Shown one piece after another: positions 21,830-34,872 of a stretch of 64,000 nucleotides of DNA. The position numbers and the translations under genes were made by a program. Positions within the stretch are counted from its first letter, which is position 1; each line of letters starts with the position of its first letter. The notes under the pieces were generated by a model that was not told the origin of the DNA, ran no database searches, and saw only the letters and a list, made by a program, of their open reading frames with translations. This stretch comes from Stagonosporopsis chrysanthemi (Eukaryota > Ascomycota > Dothideomycetes > Pleosporales > Didymellaceae), in contig JAFISE010000055.1 of assembly GCA_022560025.1 (NCBI GenBank), positions 62,001 through 126,000 of the forward strand, written 5' to 3'.

Positions 21830-24072
21830 CCGCTAAAAGTTGCATTTTCTTCGCATCTTATTTCACGACTCATGTCTTCTCATATTCTAGCGACCATATT
21901 GTTGCATGTTAGCGGGCGTTTTGCTTTACACCATTCACGGCTATGTACGATGACCATATGCATGAACGAGGCGTTTTTGTTACCACCCCGATTAATGTCC
22001 GTCTACGTCCGTCTAATCTATTCAAGATAGACAAAGAATCAATTGATGGGCGAAAACCTTTGTGCGCCTACGAGGCGCTCGACTAAACACTGGTCGCTGT
22101 TTTACCATTTAATTCTCCGAATCAATAACCATCATTTGGTGCGCTTGAGGCTCAGGCTACCACGTTTGCCACCAGTAGCGCGGAACGCCGAATCTTTGTT
22201 CTTAAAAAAGTCTTTTAGGTTTTCCATGTCTGAAGGGATGTTCTTTGTTCTTGCAGATAAAGTTCTGTCTCTTCGTTAAAGTGTCCTGTACATCGGCTCA
22301 CCTGCTGTGCCATTGCGCATCACAGCAACCGTTCAACCCAAGCCCCAGGTATAGGTGTGCAATGTGTAACGCCGGTAGCGTCAAAGCAGGACTAGTTTAC
22401 GCGTATCCTTACGTCCGCAAACGGTCACACCACTCGAGTCGCCTTCTGCCTTACAACGCAGTCCTAACAGCGACATGATGCTTCTCGTTAGACAGTGTGT
22501 AGTAATCAACGTGGGGGAGGGGACCGACACTTCTGTTTGAATGATATATATCTTATAGGCCGGAAGGCTTTCTTTACACCAGCCGCCACATTTAGTGATC
22601 ACGGCAGTGCGGATTCACTGCCGTGCCGCGGGATTTCGTCGTGTGGAGTAGTACTGAATGTAATGATAACAAACGTCTCTCCTTGCGATAACTATTAACA
22701 AGACAGACCGTAAAGCAGACAGGCCTGCTTCGACCAATAAGTCGCGGTCGATAGCGCACAAAGCACAGCACAGAGCATATCACCATCCCGCAACATGAAG
22801 TCACAACACGGAACATGGAACACGACAGCAGCGGCAAACAACCCAGCACAAGTATCTATCCGCATCTCCAGAGCTCCACTTAATCGTCGTTCACGTAAGG
22901 CGGCTACCACGCAGAGCCTTGAAACAGTAGTCTACCGGAGTCGCTGAGACGTTCACCGGAGCCCTTCCCTGTCGATAGTCGACCTCTCACAACGACTCCC
23001 TACCCGCGCCGTGCGAGCGCATAGGAGTCGCCTTTATGATTGCCCGGCTCCACACAGGCTGCCGAGCGATCGCGAGGAGTGCGCGGTCTGGGTCGTGACA
23101 CTGTCTGATCAGATCGAAGCAGGGATTGGGCTGTTCGCGCATGTACAATCTTGCCCTGCGGAGTAAGCATCGCGGTTTTGTTCGGCGAGTGGTGGGATTA
23201 GTGGTGTCTGGCTCGCCGCAGTATCGGCAGAGGTCTATATCGACGACATCGTATGTATGGAGTGTTGCATCACTTCAAGCCTTTCAAGGTATAGCATCCC
23301 TGCTATGATCTCACTCCACCCTTTGCCAAGAAGAGCTTCGCAGTTGCTGATGCAGCTCACGCTTTCAGACTGCATTGGATGCGGGCCAATCTGTATGTCG
23401 GCACGCATTGTTTGGATTCAATGTATAGCATGAGCGTGACGTGTTCGTGCTGCTGGTGAGATGCCTTGCGTCAGCTGCAGCTCGTGCGTTGCCAGCGCTG
23501 CTGCATCAACGTGGTAATCTAGACCGTATGTAAGGTGTTGAACTTGTTGGAGTGCCATGCCTAAGAAATCATGCAGGGGCTTTTTGCACGACGGTGGTGA
23601 TGCGGCCACGCGTTGGCGAAGCAAGGGCGTTGAGATCCAGTGAGCGTGGCACCTTGTGTTGCGTGTCGAGGATTGCAATCGCTCCAGGAACCTGATTTGG
23701 CGACCTGGGAATGCTCGAGATTTGTTGAGCGTCTGCATGGTTTGCGTCATTATTGAAATGGGCTGTTTGGCATAAGACACCCAAGTCAGATAGCTAGGCG
23801 TCGGCGATGAGAGTGAGTTCCTCGCTGATACTGATCTGCAGTAGCATGTCTCGAATCTCGGGGCAAGCAAGCGTTGTCGCAGTGTTAGTTAGTGTGCAGA
23901 ATTTGTTTCAATGGAGCTACGGGTCTGGTGTTGGTGCGTGAAGTTCGCTTCAGTAGCTTTTCATTACTCATATTTGTTGACAGCAGCAGCTCGGTGCTTG
24001 GCCAACAATGGTGCCTTGCTTTTATCTAGGCATCTTGATTCATCTTGATCCAGCCTCCGTTGAGACTAACCT
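21830..24072. other. Intergenic, ~2.2 kb
   Basis: Likely 3' UTRs of the two flanking genes at the edges. Between them are only short open frames; the longest (minus 23418-23870) has no recognisable feature. No tRNA or long repeat was noticed. Confidence 0.5.
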
Positions 24073-25877
24073 TTACCTCGACAAAGCGATGTCGTCGATT
24101 CGGAGGATCATCTTCACTGTCTCTGCCGCCAACTCGATTGCGCTTGTGCTAACAAGCAGAGGCTGAAGTACGTTCTCCTCCGCAATGTCGTTCTTGACGC
24201 CTCCACTCTTGATGCTGATACCGGCGTTCTTCTGTTCCTGTGCGTGCCTGTGCCTCAATTCTGTGACGACCTTGATGCTGTTCAAACCGGCATTCTCAGC
24301 GAGGGTTGTAGGGATGACCTCCATGGCATCCGCAAAAGCCTTCCAGCAAATTGCTTCCGTGCCAGACAACTCACGGGCGCGGAGGGACAGCTGGTGTGCA
24401 ATCTCGATCTCTGGGGCACCACCACCGGCAAGAAGGGCCTTCTTCTTGACTAGCGAGCGGATAGCGCAGTGGGCATCGTGAAGGGAGCGCACAGTCTCGT
24501 CCAAGATGAGGTTGTTAGCTCCTCGGCAGACAATGGAAACGGTTGATGCGGCTGACTTGACGCCAGAAACCTTAACGTAGCGGGCGCCTGATGCTTGGAC
24601 TTCTTCCACGAGATCCGCTGAGCCAAGCTTGTCCTCCGTGAAAGAATCGACATCCGCGATGGGTTTGCAACCAGTGCTCTTGCAGATGAACTCGATCTCA
24701 TCACGCTCGATATCCTTGATGACCATGATCTTCAGCTTGGACAAGAAGTGCAGGCTGAGGTCGTTCACGGCATCGCGCAAAATCGACTTCTGAATGAAGA
24801 GAACGTTGCACTTCGCCTTCTGAATCTTCTTGACCATGTTGAGCAGGTATGTTCGCTCCTCCTTGAGAATCTTGTCCATCTGCCTGTAGTCGTTGACGAC
24901 AATCTGGTTCTCCATATCCGGCTTGGGAGGGCTCAGCTGGAACTGAATGAGACCTATCCGTGCCTTCTCCTTAATTGTGGGTCCACCAGCACTCTTCACC
25001 ACAGGCTGGTTGAGTACCAGCCCGTCAATCATCTCACTGTCCTCGATTGTTCCGCCTTGTTTCTTGATCATCCTGATGTTCTTCAGGTCGACGTTGTCGG
25101 CAGTCTTGGGGTCGATGACTTTCAGGACTGAGTCGACCGCCATGATTGGCAGCTTGGGCTCTTGTGCAACGATCTTCGAAGAGAGTGCGGTGGTGGCGGT
25201 CTTGAGAAGAGTCGGCCTGTCGGTCAGGGAGATAGGAATCGACATATCTGTAAGAATCTGTATCGCCTCGCGTGCTGCACGTTGGAAGGCCTCCGAGATG
25301 ACGGTAGGGTGGATGCCCTTGGACAGCAGGCGCTCAGCTGCGCCTAGCAGACTTCCAGCAATGACGATGACTGACGTTGTACCATCTCCAGCTTCGATAT
25401 CTTGGGCGTGTGCGAGGTCGACGAGCATCTTCGCTGAGGGGTGGAGAACGCTCATCTGGCTGAGCATAGTGGCTCCGTCGTTGGTGATGATGGTTTCACC
25501 CTTGCCGGTTTGAATCTGCCAAAGGTCAGCTCTACTGTACGTTTAGTTGTCTAGAGCAGCACACACCATCTTGTCCATACCCTTTGGTCCCAAGGACTAC
25601 TTCTGGTCAGTATTCGATTGCTCCCCGCACTTCATAGTGGGACATACAGTTCGGATCGCATCTGCCACAGCTGTAGGCGCAGATCAGCATGGCATTCTCT
25701 TGGGCTTTGCATGTTCTCCACGTACCTCGTGCAGCAATGATGTTGGCGCTGCGAACAGCTCTGGGCTTCTCCTTGTCCTGCAGGCTGCGTCAGTCAATGT
25801 TTTCAAGGCGCCAGAATGGTGCTCCGCACCTTGAAGGCAGCATTTCCACTGCCACCGTTCGCGACTTGTGCGGCCAT
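24073..25877 (-). CDS. CCT4: T-complex protein 1 subunit delta (CCT4)
   Basis: Five exons on the minus strand: 25830-25877, 25726-25777, 25648-25670, 25567-25596 and 24073-25515. They give 531 residues, matching the ~528 of yeast Cct4. The four introns are 51-55 nt. The small exons spell MAAQVANGG, DKEKPRAVRSANIIAAR, AVADAIRT and SLGPKGMDKM; the last then joins IQTGKGETIITNDGATML. Group II chaperonin landmarks are LGPKGMDKM, NDGAT, GDGTTSVIV (nucleotide and catalytic Asp), GGGAPEIEI and the ending ILRIDDIALSR. KCNVLFIQKSILRDAVNDLSLHFL is characteristic of the delta subunit. It works in the cytosolic CCT/TRiC double ring that folds actin and tubulin. It is head-to-head with RPT1. Confidence 0.96.
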
Positions 25878-26173
25878 CTTGTGTTGTATGTGGTAAACAA
25901 AGACAAAAAGAGGGGTATCGTGGGGTGAGGGCGCGTTGTTCTGTCGCCCAAACTTCGAATAATTTCGCGGAGACGGAAGTCGATGACTAAGCTAAGCTCC
26001 TCCACCGCGCATCGCCATCCGCCGTCACTCACTGCAACCGTACACAACGCCCGTCATCCACAACAACGCACCTAGCAGCCCCTTCACAACTTCCCTTGTG
26101 CCTTCTCACTATTTGCGCACGTACACATCGTTCGGAAGATAGCCAACATCACCTCGTCTCGCGTACCGCAAAC
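25878..26173. promoter_or_regulatory. Shared bidirectional promoter of CCT4 and RPT1
   Basis: Only 296 bp separate the start codons of these divergent protein-homeostasis genes, so promoter elements are shared or interleaved. The half nearest RPT1 is C/T/A-rich, like a short leader. No canonical proteasome-control element was found by eye. Confidence 0.6.
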
Positions 26174-27596
26174 ATGCCCAGCGCCACGGGCTCGAGCTGG
26201 GAGAAGTACCAGAAGAACTTCGCTGACGACGAGGTCGAGGAGAAGAAGATCACACCTCTCACTGATGAGTAGGTATCCCGGTAGTTTCCGAGAGGAAATC
26301 GGCAACTGACACATCACAGGGATATCCAGGTGCTGAAGACGTATGGCGCGGCACCCTACGGCGCAGAGCTCAGGAAGCTTGAGAAGGAGATCAAGGACAA
26401 GCAGCAGACAATAAACGAGAAGATTGGCGTCAAGGTAGCTATTCCGGCAGCTCATCCGTGCGAGGGCAGGGACTCACGAACCACAGGAATCAGACACCGG
26501 ACTGGCACCACCACATCTCTGGGATATCGCCGCCGACCGACAACGGATGCAGGAGGAGCAGCCGCTGCAGGTCGCCCGCTGCACCAAGATAATACAAGAT
26601 GAGAAGGACTCTGAAAAGAGCAAATATGTTATCAACGTCAAGCAGATCGCCAAGTTCGTCGTCAACCTTGGAGAACGTGTGTCACCCACAGATATCGAAG
26701 AGGGCATGCGGGTGGGTGTCGACCGCAACAAGTACCAGATTCTGCTCCCTCTGCCGCCCAAGATCGACCCATCGGTCACCATGATGACGGTCGAAGACAA
26801 GCCGGATGTCACATACGGCGATGTAGGAGGTTGCAAGGAGCAGATCGAGAAGCTGCGAGAAGTCGTTGAGATGCCTCTTCTGTCGCCAGAGCGCTTTGTT
26901 AACCTTGGTATCGACCCTCCGAAGGGCGCTCTGCTCTACGGTCCTCCGGGAACCGGAAAGACACTCTGCGCCCGAGCCGTCGCCAACCGTACAGATGCCA
27001 CCTTCATTCGAGTCATCGGTTCAGAGCTGGTCCAGAAGTACGTCGGTGAGGGAGCTCGTATGGTCAGAGAGCTGTTCGAGATGGCACGGACAAAGAAGGC
27101 GTGTATCATCTTCTTTGACGAGATCGATGCTGTCGGTGGAGCGCGTTTCGATGACGGCGCCGGAGGAGACAACGAAGTGCAGCGTACCATGTTGGAGCTG
27201 ATTACACAACTTGATGGCTTCGATGCACGAGGAAACATCAAGGTCATGTTCGCCACAAACAGACCCTCAACACTCGACCCCGCGCTCATGCGTCCCGGAC
27301 GTATTGACCGGAAGATCGAGTTCTCGCTGCCCGACATGGAGGGCCGCGCCAACATCTTGCGCATTCACGCAAAGAGCATGAGCGTCGAGCGCGACATCCG
27401 CTGGGAGCTAATCTCGCGTTTGTGCCCGAACAGCACGGGTGCCGAGCTGAGGAGTGTTGCCACAGAGGCCGGTATGTTCGCTATTCGCGCAAGGAGGAAG
27501 GTCGCTACCGAGAAGGACTTCCTGGCCGCCGTGGACAAGGTCATCAAGGGCAACCTGAAGTTCAACTCTACCGCCACGTACATGCAGTACAACTAG
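26174..27596 (+). CDS. RPT1: 26S proteasome regulatory AAA-ATPase subunit Rpt1
   Basis: Three exons, 26174-26268, 26320-26434 and 26487-27596, give 439 residues (human PSMC2 is 433). Introns are 51 and 52 nt with GTAGGT and GTAGCT donors. Order: N-terminal WEKYQKNFADDEVEEKK; a coiled coil (ELRKLEKEIKDKQQTINEKIG); an OB domain; then the AAA module with Walker A GPPGTGKT (residues 222-229), Walker B IIFFDEID (D281/E282), the second region of homology with MRPGRIDRKIEF, and C-terminal MQYN. EGMRVGVDRNKYQI and DVGGCKEQIEKLREVVEMPLL are diagnostic of Rpt1. It unfolds substrates in the heterohexameric base of the 19S particle. Confidence 0.97.
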
Positions 27597-28235
27597 AGCG
27601 GGATGGACGAGCAAGAGACTACTGCATCAACGCATGGAGAACCTGGCTCTTGAATGACTAGATATCATGATCGAGCTATGAATATGGCCATAATGCATCT
27701 TTCGACAATACGTGCAACACTGCTCTGGTGTTGTGAACTTTGGTCTTTGTCATTGCGCAATCAAATCACATCCGCTGTTGGAACGCCATACAGGACAGCG
27801 GGACGTGCTTAATGAGACCGATCAAGTAGAGCCATCAGGCCTCGCGTCTTGCACTGGGCGAGAATACGTTGATGGTGCCGGCAGTCACAATTCCTGACCT
27901 AGTGAAATAGAGAACGCTACCGTGATGCACAATAACACCATCAGGTCCAACGACTGCAAAATGGCTACAGCTTACCAGATATCTGCCCGAATGTAAATTG
28001 ACTGGTTGCCAGGTTCTAGCAAATGCTACATATCACATAAGGGATGTTACTTTAATTTACATTACTGGAGATTGATTTGTATGTTTCGTTCGCATTTGTA
28101 TGCTAGAAGGGAATAGAAGTACGGAATCTCTAACATGCATTGCCAATCAGCCATCCGATATACATAGAATACAGGACATGCTCCCTCATCTTTTGCCTCT
28201 ACTGCTCCAACCACCACTCACGCGCTCAAGTGCGT
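27597..28235. other. Intergenic between convergent RPT1 and SDH1
   Basis: The two 3' UTRs meet here. AT-rich sequence lies at ~28.0-28.1 kb. No gene seen. Confidence 0.6.
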
Positions 28236-30504
28236 CTAGTAAGTACGCTTGAACGGCGGTACAGCCTTGCACTCGTTCTCATCCAGTGTTGTACCAACGA
28301 CCTTCCTGTAGCCGAGCTCAGTCTTGCCGTGAGGCTGCTTCTGCCACGAGAGTGTGTGCTTCATCCAGTTCTCGTCGTCACGCTCGGGGAAGTCCTCTCG
28401 GGCGTGTGCTCCTCTCGACTCCTTACGGTTAGCGGCGGATTCAGCTGTCTGGACAGCGCAAGTGAGCAAGTTCCTCAGCTCAAGAGTCTCGACAAGATCA
28501 GAGTTCCAGATCATGCTGCGGTCCTTGATACCGACGTCATCGAAAGTGGAGTCGACCTCGTGAATCTTCTTCACACCCTCGTCCAGAGATTCCTGGGTAC
28601 GGAAAACGGCAACATCAGTTTGCATGACCTTCTGCATGGCAAGGCGGATCTCGGCGGTCGACTTGGAACCATCTGCGGTGCGAACCTTGTCGATCACAGC
28701 AATGGAATCGGCACCAGCGTCAGCAGAAACTGGATCAGCCTTCTGTCCAGGGCTGAAGTTGTCACGGATGGTGTGCGAAACAGCGCGACCGAAAACAATA
28801 AGATCCAGGAGAGAGTTGGCACCAAGACGGTTAGCACCGTGAACAGAGACGGAAGCGGCCTCACCGCACGCAAACAGACCAGGAACGACCTGGTCGTTGC
28901 CCTGAGCATCTTGAGTAATGACCTCACCGGTGTACTTGGTGGGAATACCACCCATGTTGTAGTGGACAGTGGGCAGGACAGGAATTGGCTGCTTCGTAAC
29001 GTCGACACCAGCGAAAATAGCGGCTGTCTCGGAGATACCGGGCAGACGTTCGTGCAGAATCTCAGGAGGCAAGTGGCTAAGCTGAAGGTAGATGTGATCC
29101 TTGTCGGGTCCAACACCACGGCCCTCGCGAATCTCGAGGGTCATTGAACGGGAGACAACGTCGCGGGAAGCGAGATCCTTGGCGGTAGGTGCATAACGCT
29201 CCATGAATCGCTCGCCCTCGGAGTTGAGCAGGTAACCTCCCTCACCACGTGAGCCCTCGGTGATCAAGCAACCAGCACCGTAGATACCAGTGGGGTGGAA
29301 CTGGACGAACTCGAGATCTTGGTTGGGCAGACCAGCACGGGCAACCATGGCCATACCGTCACCGGTACATGTGTGGGCAGATGTACAGGAGAAGTATGCA
29401 CGTCCGTAACCGCCAGTGGCCAGAACGGTGTTCTTTGCGATGAACCTGTGGATTGTGCCGTCCTCCTGGTTGTAGGCAACGACACCCTTGCAAACTCCAT
29501 CCTCCATGATCAAGTCGGTAGCGAAGTACTCAATGAAGTACTTTGTGTTGTGGCGCAGAGATTGTCCGTAGAGAGTATGAAGAAGGGCGTGTCCGGTTCG
29601 GTCGGCAGCAGCGCAGCATCGGTAGGCCTGTCCACCCTTGCCGTACTGCTGGGATTGACCACCGAAAGCACGTTGGTAGCTGGTATGGTTAGCATCCGAA
29701 TATGGACAGAGTGGTTCTTGTATCGTACATCTTGCCATCGTCTGTTCGAGAGAAGGGGCAACCATAGTTCTCAAGTTCAATGACAGACTGAGGCGCCTCT
29801 CTTGTCATGTAGTGAATAGCGTCCTGGTCACCAAGCCAATCTGAACCCTTGACGGTATCATACATGTGCCATCTCCAGTCATCCTCGTGCATGCTAAGAA
29901 TGATGTTAGCCTTTCACATGCGCTTTCAACGTGTGGCGTCATGCACATACTTTCCGAGCGCGGCATTGATACCACCCTGTGCAGCTACCGTGTGCGAACG
30001 GGTAGGGAAGAGCTTGGAGATACAAGCAGTGTTGAACCCAGCCTCAGCGAGACCAAAGGCGGCACGCAGACCAGCGCCACCGGCACCAACAACAATAGCA
30101 TCGTACTCGTGGTCGATAACGGGGTACTTGCTGGAGATGAACCCTGACGCCTCCTTGGCCTTCAGGTTCTCGGTAGCAAAGATACGGGCGGCGGGCCGTG
30201 TCGATGAGAAAGCTCGCGATGGTGTGCGGATGCTCTTCGAGAGCTGTGGCAGTATTTGTTAGCTATTGTCAACTCTACACGCACAAGAAGATGCCACTGC
30301 ATCCACACATTGGCAGCAGCTCCATTGAGCTCCCTTGGCAGTTGTGTCGACTTCATGCCGAAGTATCATGGGATGTGTGGCACACGCCTCAATGCGGAGT
30401 GTATTTGGGACGTAGGATCTCAAGAACGACGGGCGACGCATAAGACTACAGGCGGAACTCACCTGGCTGGCAAACTGCATGCGACGCATCCTGGCGAAGC
30501 TCAT
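28236..30504 (-). CDS. SDH1: Succinate dehydrogenase flavoprotein subunit, mitochondrial
   Basis: Four exons on the minus strand, 30463-30504, 29951-30243, 29729-29893 and 28236-29679, give 647 residues, the usual length. The N-terminus (MSFARMRRMQFASQ...RAFSSTRPAARIF) is a mitochondrial presequence. The FAD dinucleotide fold is AIVVGAGGAGLRA. SHTVAAQGGINAALGN includes the flavinylated His (about H98). HPTGIYGAGCLITEG-type and REDFPERDDENWMKHTL segments complete the family signature. The spliced codons restore DGKIYQRAFGG. The last intron (49 nt) has a GCTAAC branch, whereas the first is 219 nt, long for this window. The enzyme oxidises succinate in complex II of the respiratory chain and the TCA cycle. 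Confidence 0.96.
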
Positions 30505-31813
30505 GATGGCGGTAGCCGTGGAGTGGAGAGCGAAGGTGTGTAGGAGACCTTTGGCGGTTTTCGATCGCTGCAAGTCAACGACGACCTGACAAACTACGTA
30601 AGCTGATTGGCTGGTTGCGCGGAAAAGGCCTCGGTAAGAAGCAGCGGGATCGAGGCTCCGGCTTTTCACGAATGTGAGACTTGTTGTTTGCCCCAGAAAG
30701 ACGTTGTAGTGCAGCTCGTGTCATTCCGCGTACGAGCAGCGAGGCTTTATTGATGCAGCCTCATCTAGTCTCCATGATCGCAATCGCCACAAGACCAGCA
30801 TCTGCCAGAAGCTGCCGGCCACCAATCGTTAAGGATTGCACGACCGACTAGACATAGCCATTTTACAAATTGACTTGAGTGTTGACTCATGCGGAGATGC
30901 AATGGTCGTACTTTCCCGCCGCTGGCTCTGGTGCTCGTGTGGCAGATTCTCGTCCACTATCGTCGTCGTCATAGACGTTCTCAGAACATCTGGCCGACTG
31001 CCGCATCACTCTGAGCCCACATTTCCACACATCGGAAAACATTTCCATGCAGCACGCAGATATACTCCAAAGCATACTCATGGGTTTCGTATATGTGAAG
31101 GCAACACTCGATTTAGAACTGCTCTGTACCCCGTCTCAATGGATTTTCCATCACAGTATTCACAGTATGCCGGAAAAATAGTCTTCAACGTTGGATAGGA
31201 AGCTTGAATGGAGCCCTTTGATGCTATTGCGCGCACGCTCTAAGCCTCGATGAATGACCAGAAACCCGTTTCTTCATGAACAAGAGAGGACGGGATACTT
31301 CCCTTTGGCTTGCTGTACCAGAAGTTGGTATGATTCAATGTTCTACAAATCTACATTAGCTGCAAGATTTCTATCATGATAATACTTAGCAGGTTGGTAT
31401 CGTATCAAGAATCCAGACTCGCAAATGAATGTCTCCGGTATGAGCTCCAAGCTTGGTTTCATCCTGCTGTTGCTTCGGGCTTGGCCGCGGAAAGCTTTCA
31501 CCCAAAATACGAACTCGAAGAGTTTTAGCCTCACTGCAATCAAACAGCGAGACGCACGATTATAGCAGGACAGCCCAATCCCATTCAGAATACATGCTAG
31601 CCTTTCATCTTGATCAAGACACGAGCGGCGTAAGTAGGGACAGGCAGCTCACACAGCACGATGGGAGCAGCGACAGGCACACGTTACATGAATTGGGGGA
31701 ATCGTTAAATTTTTTGCAATGAATGTTCATGATCTTTGACATCCATGCATTGCACCTATCCCATTCGCCAGATAACCTTCGAAAAGAAACTCCTACACAC
31801 TGCCAACATGTGT
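30505..31813. other. Intergenic: SDH1 promoter and uL3 3' region
   Basis: No supported gene in 1.3 kb. The SDH1 promoter lies at the left edge and the 3' UTR of the ribosomal gene at the right. Short frames only. Confidence 0.55.
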
Positions 31814-33152
31814 TTAAGCAGAAGTCTGGAGGTCCTTCTTGAGGGTACCCTCGTACTGCCTCTTCTCGGCAAAGGTCTGGTAAGCACCGTGACCGAACTT
31901 GGAGGAGGTATCGATCCACTTGAGCTCAACCTTCTCGAGAGCCCTCCTGGAGGTGTGGGTGAACATTGACTTGCGGAGAGTCATGACCCTCTTCTTGACA
32001 CCAGGGCAGGCACCCTTGATCATGACGAAGTCGTTCTTGACCTCACCGTAGCGGACGAAACCACCCATGCTAGACTCTGTTAGTAATAAATTTGAAAAAC
32101 TGATCGTGCGCGACTTACGGAGTGATCTGCTTCTTGGAAACGTCGAACTCGGTGGAGGCATTACCCTCATCGTCACCCTTACCGATACGGTAGATCTTGT
32201 GGTTGACGGAGGTACGGTGGTGGTAACCCATCTGACCAGCACGGGCAACAGTCCACTGGACGTGGGCCGGGTGCCAGGCACCGATACAAGCGACCTTGCG
32301 GAGACCCTTGTGAGTCTTGCGCGGAAGCTTCTTGGTTCCCCAACGGGAGGTGACACCGTTGTATCCGTGACCCTTGGTGACGGCGATGACATCGATCATC
32401 TCGTTGGCCTCGAAGATGGAAGAGATCTCGATGGGCTTCTCGAAAAGACCGTGGCCGTAAGAGACCTTGTCGGCGACGGAGCCACCGTTGATCTGGATCT
32501 CCATAAGGTGGGCCTTCTTCTGCTTGAGGGGGGTCTTGGAGATCTGGGTGTGGGCGAGGACACGGACGACGGTGCAGTACTTCTTGATGCGCTCGAGCTC
32601 GCGGGTGATGGACTGGCCGGAGGACTCGGAGTGCTTCTTGGCGTACTTGGTGAAGGCCTTCTTCTTGCTCTTGTACCAGTTGCGGTAGAAGCGGCGCTTG
32701 ACCTCGTCGCTCAAGTGCTCAGCCCAGACAGTGGTGAGCGAGCGGAGACCGCGGGGAGTCTCGATGTAACCAACAAGACCGACGGCGATCATCTGCAGAT
32801 ATTGTCAGTCTACAGCCTCCAATTGCTCGATTGTGGTGTTCTTACAGGAGGAGTCTCGATAACGGTGACAGCCTCGACGATCTCCTTCTTGTGCAGCTTC
32901 GCACCGGGACGGTCTAGATCACGGACGATCGTGGACATACCGGCCTTGTAGCCCATGGCGGCGGTCAGGTGAACGGGCTTCTTGGAGTCATCCTTAGGGA
33001 AGCTGTGCGGGCTCGTAAGCGTGCTGTTCGCAATTTTTGTCGCGGGCGTGTTGAGCGTACCTCTTGACCTTTCCCCTGTGGCGGGCAGCGCGCTTGCGCG
33101 GCAAGAAGGCCAGAGACCCGTGGCGGGGGGCTTCGAACTTCCTGTGGGACAT
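31814..33152 (-). CDS. RPL3: 60S ribosomal protein L3 (uL3)
   Basis: Four exons, 33061-33152, 32846-33002, 32119-32792 and 31814-32069, give 392 residues, close to yeast Rpl3 (387). Introns are 58, 53 and 49 nt. It begins MSHRKFEAPRHGSLAFLPRKRAA. It contains MGYKAGMSTIVRD and the central finger with GTKKLPRKTHKGLRKVACIGAWHPA, including the conserved His that is methylated in yeast. It ends ALEKVELKWIDTSSKFGHG with a short tail. The protein sits near the peptidyl-transferase centre and early in 60S assembly. All landmarks are intact. Confidence 0.97.
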
Positions 33153-34872
33153 GGCGAGTTCGGACTGTTGGTTAGTTGACGAAGTTCGAAAGAGAAGAGT
33201 CGGCCGCAAAGTTCGTGGTGGGTAGTCAAAATGCGAAGCGAGCGGGCCTTGGCACTAGTCTAGCTTCGGCGTTAGCGTACAACATCGAGAGTCTTGCAGG
33301 TCGGTACTTGTAGAACACCAATCTCTTTCTATTGAAAAAGACAACCTCTAACCCATGGAAACCGCCTAGGTTTGGCGCGCTGACGGCGTGTTGTGTATGT
33401 TGTATTCTTGGATCTTAAAATAATGTCGCAGCTTTGAGCCAACTCGCGTATCCGATATTACCTGTTCGTTCAGAGCATTTTGTGGAAGCAAGAACGACTC
33501 GACTTTAGGCCATTATCAATAATCTTAAGGAATTTTCTAGAGCATCTTAGAGCAATGTAACTTGGCTAAGATATGTCCAAGTAAGCATATCTGGTTGTTG
33601 CATTGTCATGTACACAAACTTAGTCTCGAAAACACCGTAAGCTTGAGCCATGCAAATGGCTGGTCCCAAAAAGAGATGCCATTTTTTATATCGTTGACCT
33701 TGCAGACTCGACGTCTGAACAGTGACCGATAGCAGATCCGACCCAGACGAGAAGTCACAATATGAATAAGACCGGTGAGTGGCTTCCTGATCTGCAGGCT
33801 ATACAGTAAGCCTCCTGGTCATTCTAGCTGCTCAAGATAGTACAGCTTCTATTTTCCATACTTGTTTTGCTGTTTTTTTTCGCTGCCTTTCGTCACTCAG
33901 GTTTGATCCTTTACAAGTGTTTCCTTTGGGTCTATGGATTCTTGATACGCGCATGATGACGCTTGTTACGTTCATCACCAAGCCACCATATTGTTGCTTC
34001 CGCTGACGCTATGAAAAAATTGGCTCCGTAATTCTCATATACACCAGCTCTTCTATTCCATCATGCTACCTACCTAAGCGCAAATAGCAGTAACTTGAAG
34101 CTGATGTACGGTCTTGATGTTCTTGGAGACCACTGCTCGATAGAACGAGCTCCTTCATACTCCTGCCAGGTCGAGAAACGGAACTCGAATGTTACAAGAA
34201 TCGAAGTGCATGTCGTAGCCTCACTTGCATCTCGAGATATGGCGAAGCTGCAGATAGTGTGTATTGCTTCCAGTGCAAGCCAAGTCAGTGAGATAAGAAC
34301 ATGGTCAGAGGATGGCACTAGCCTTCTTGGTAAAATACATGAGGCTTGAATCGTAATCTTACAGGCACCGGACGAGAACGTGCAAGCCGCATAGCTGTAC
34401 GTGTATCCTCGGTGGTGCGCCATCCATGGTGGTGAGGCGGAGGAAGATTGGCCCAAGCGTACCCTAACCTTTCGCGCCTTCCGCACTGCCAAGCGACCGC
34501 CCCGCGGTCCCAGGCCTTTGTGAGCTGGAAGTGCCCTCAGTACGCTCTATCTTGTACCTGCGCTGCACCGAGACTCCCTGCATCGCTCGCCTGCGCCCGT
34601 CGTCCCGCCGCCGACAAGCACCCACAGACCTCTACATCGCTGCAACACGCACTCGCCCACTGCTGCCGCCGTTTTCGTCGACCCAACAAACACCGCTCAA
34701 CTACATCATCCGGTATTACCTGTCTGCCCAACCTCAACGTCGGCGGCGCCATCGCAATCCCACCGTCACACCACTCGCCAGCTCTCCGCCGGCCGTCTGC
34801 GCTGCTTGTTCCCAGGACTGCACTGGGCTTTGATCGCTCTTGACCAAGTCCCACAGCCTTGGTTCCAGAATC
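33153..34872. other. Divergent intergenic region between RPL3 and the PP2A B gene
   Basis: 1.7 kb holding two promoters. AT-rich sequence at 33.4-34.1 kb gives way to a C/T-rich leader from ~34.45 kb up to the ATG at 34873. No gene, repeat or tRNA seen. Confidence 0.55.

Noticed and set aside
23418..23870. 150-residue minus-strand frame between 22 and 24 kb
   Set aside because: No recognisable feature and no intron or promoter evidence. It could be chance.
28140..29147. 335-residue plus-strand frame
   Set aside because: Antisense shadow of SDH1.
32067..32951. 294-residue plus-strand frame
   Set aside because: Antisense shadow of the RPL3 gene, created by codon bias.
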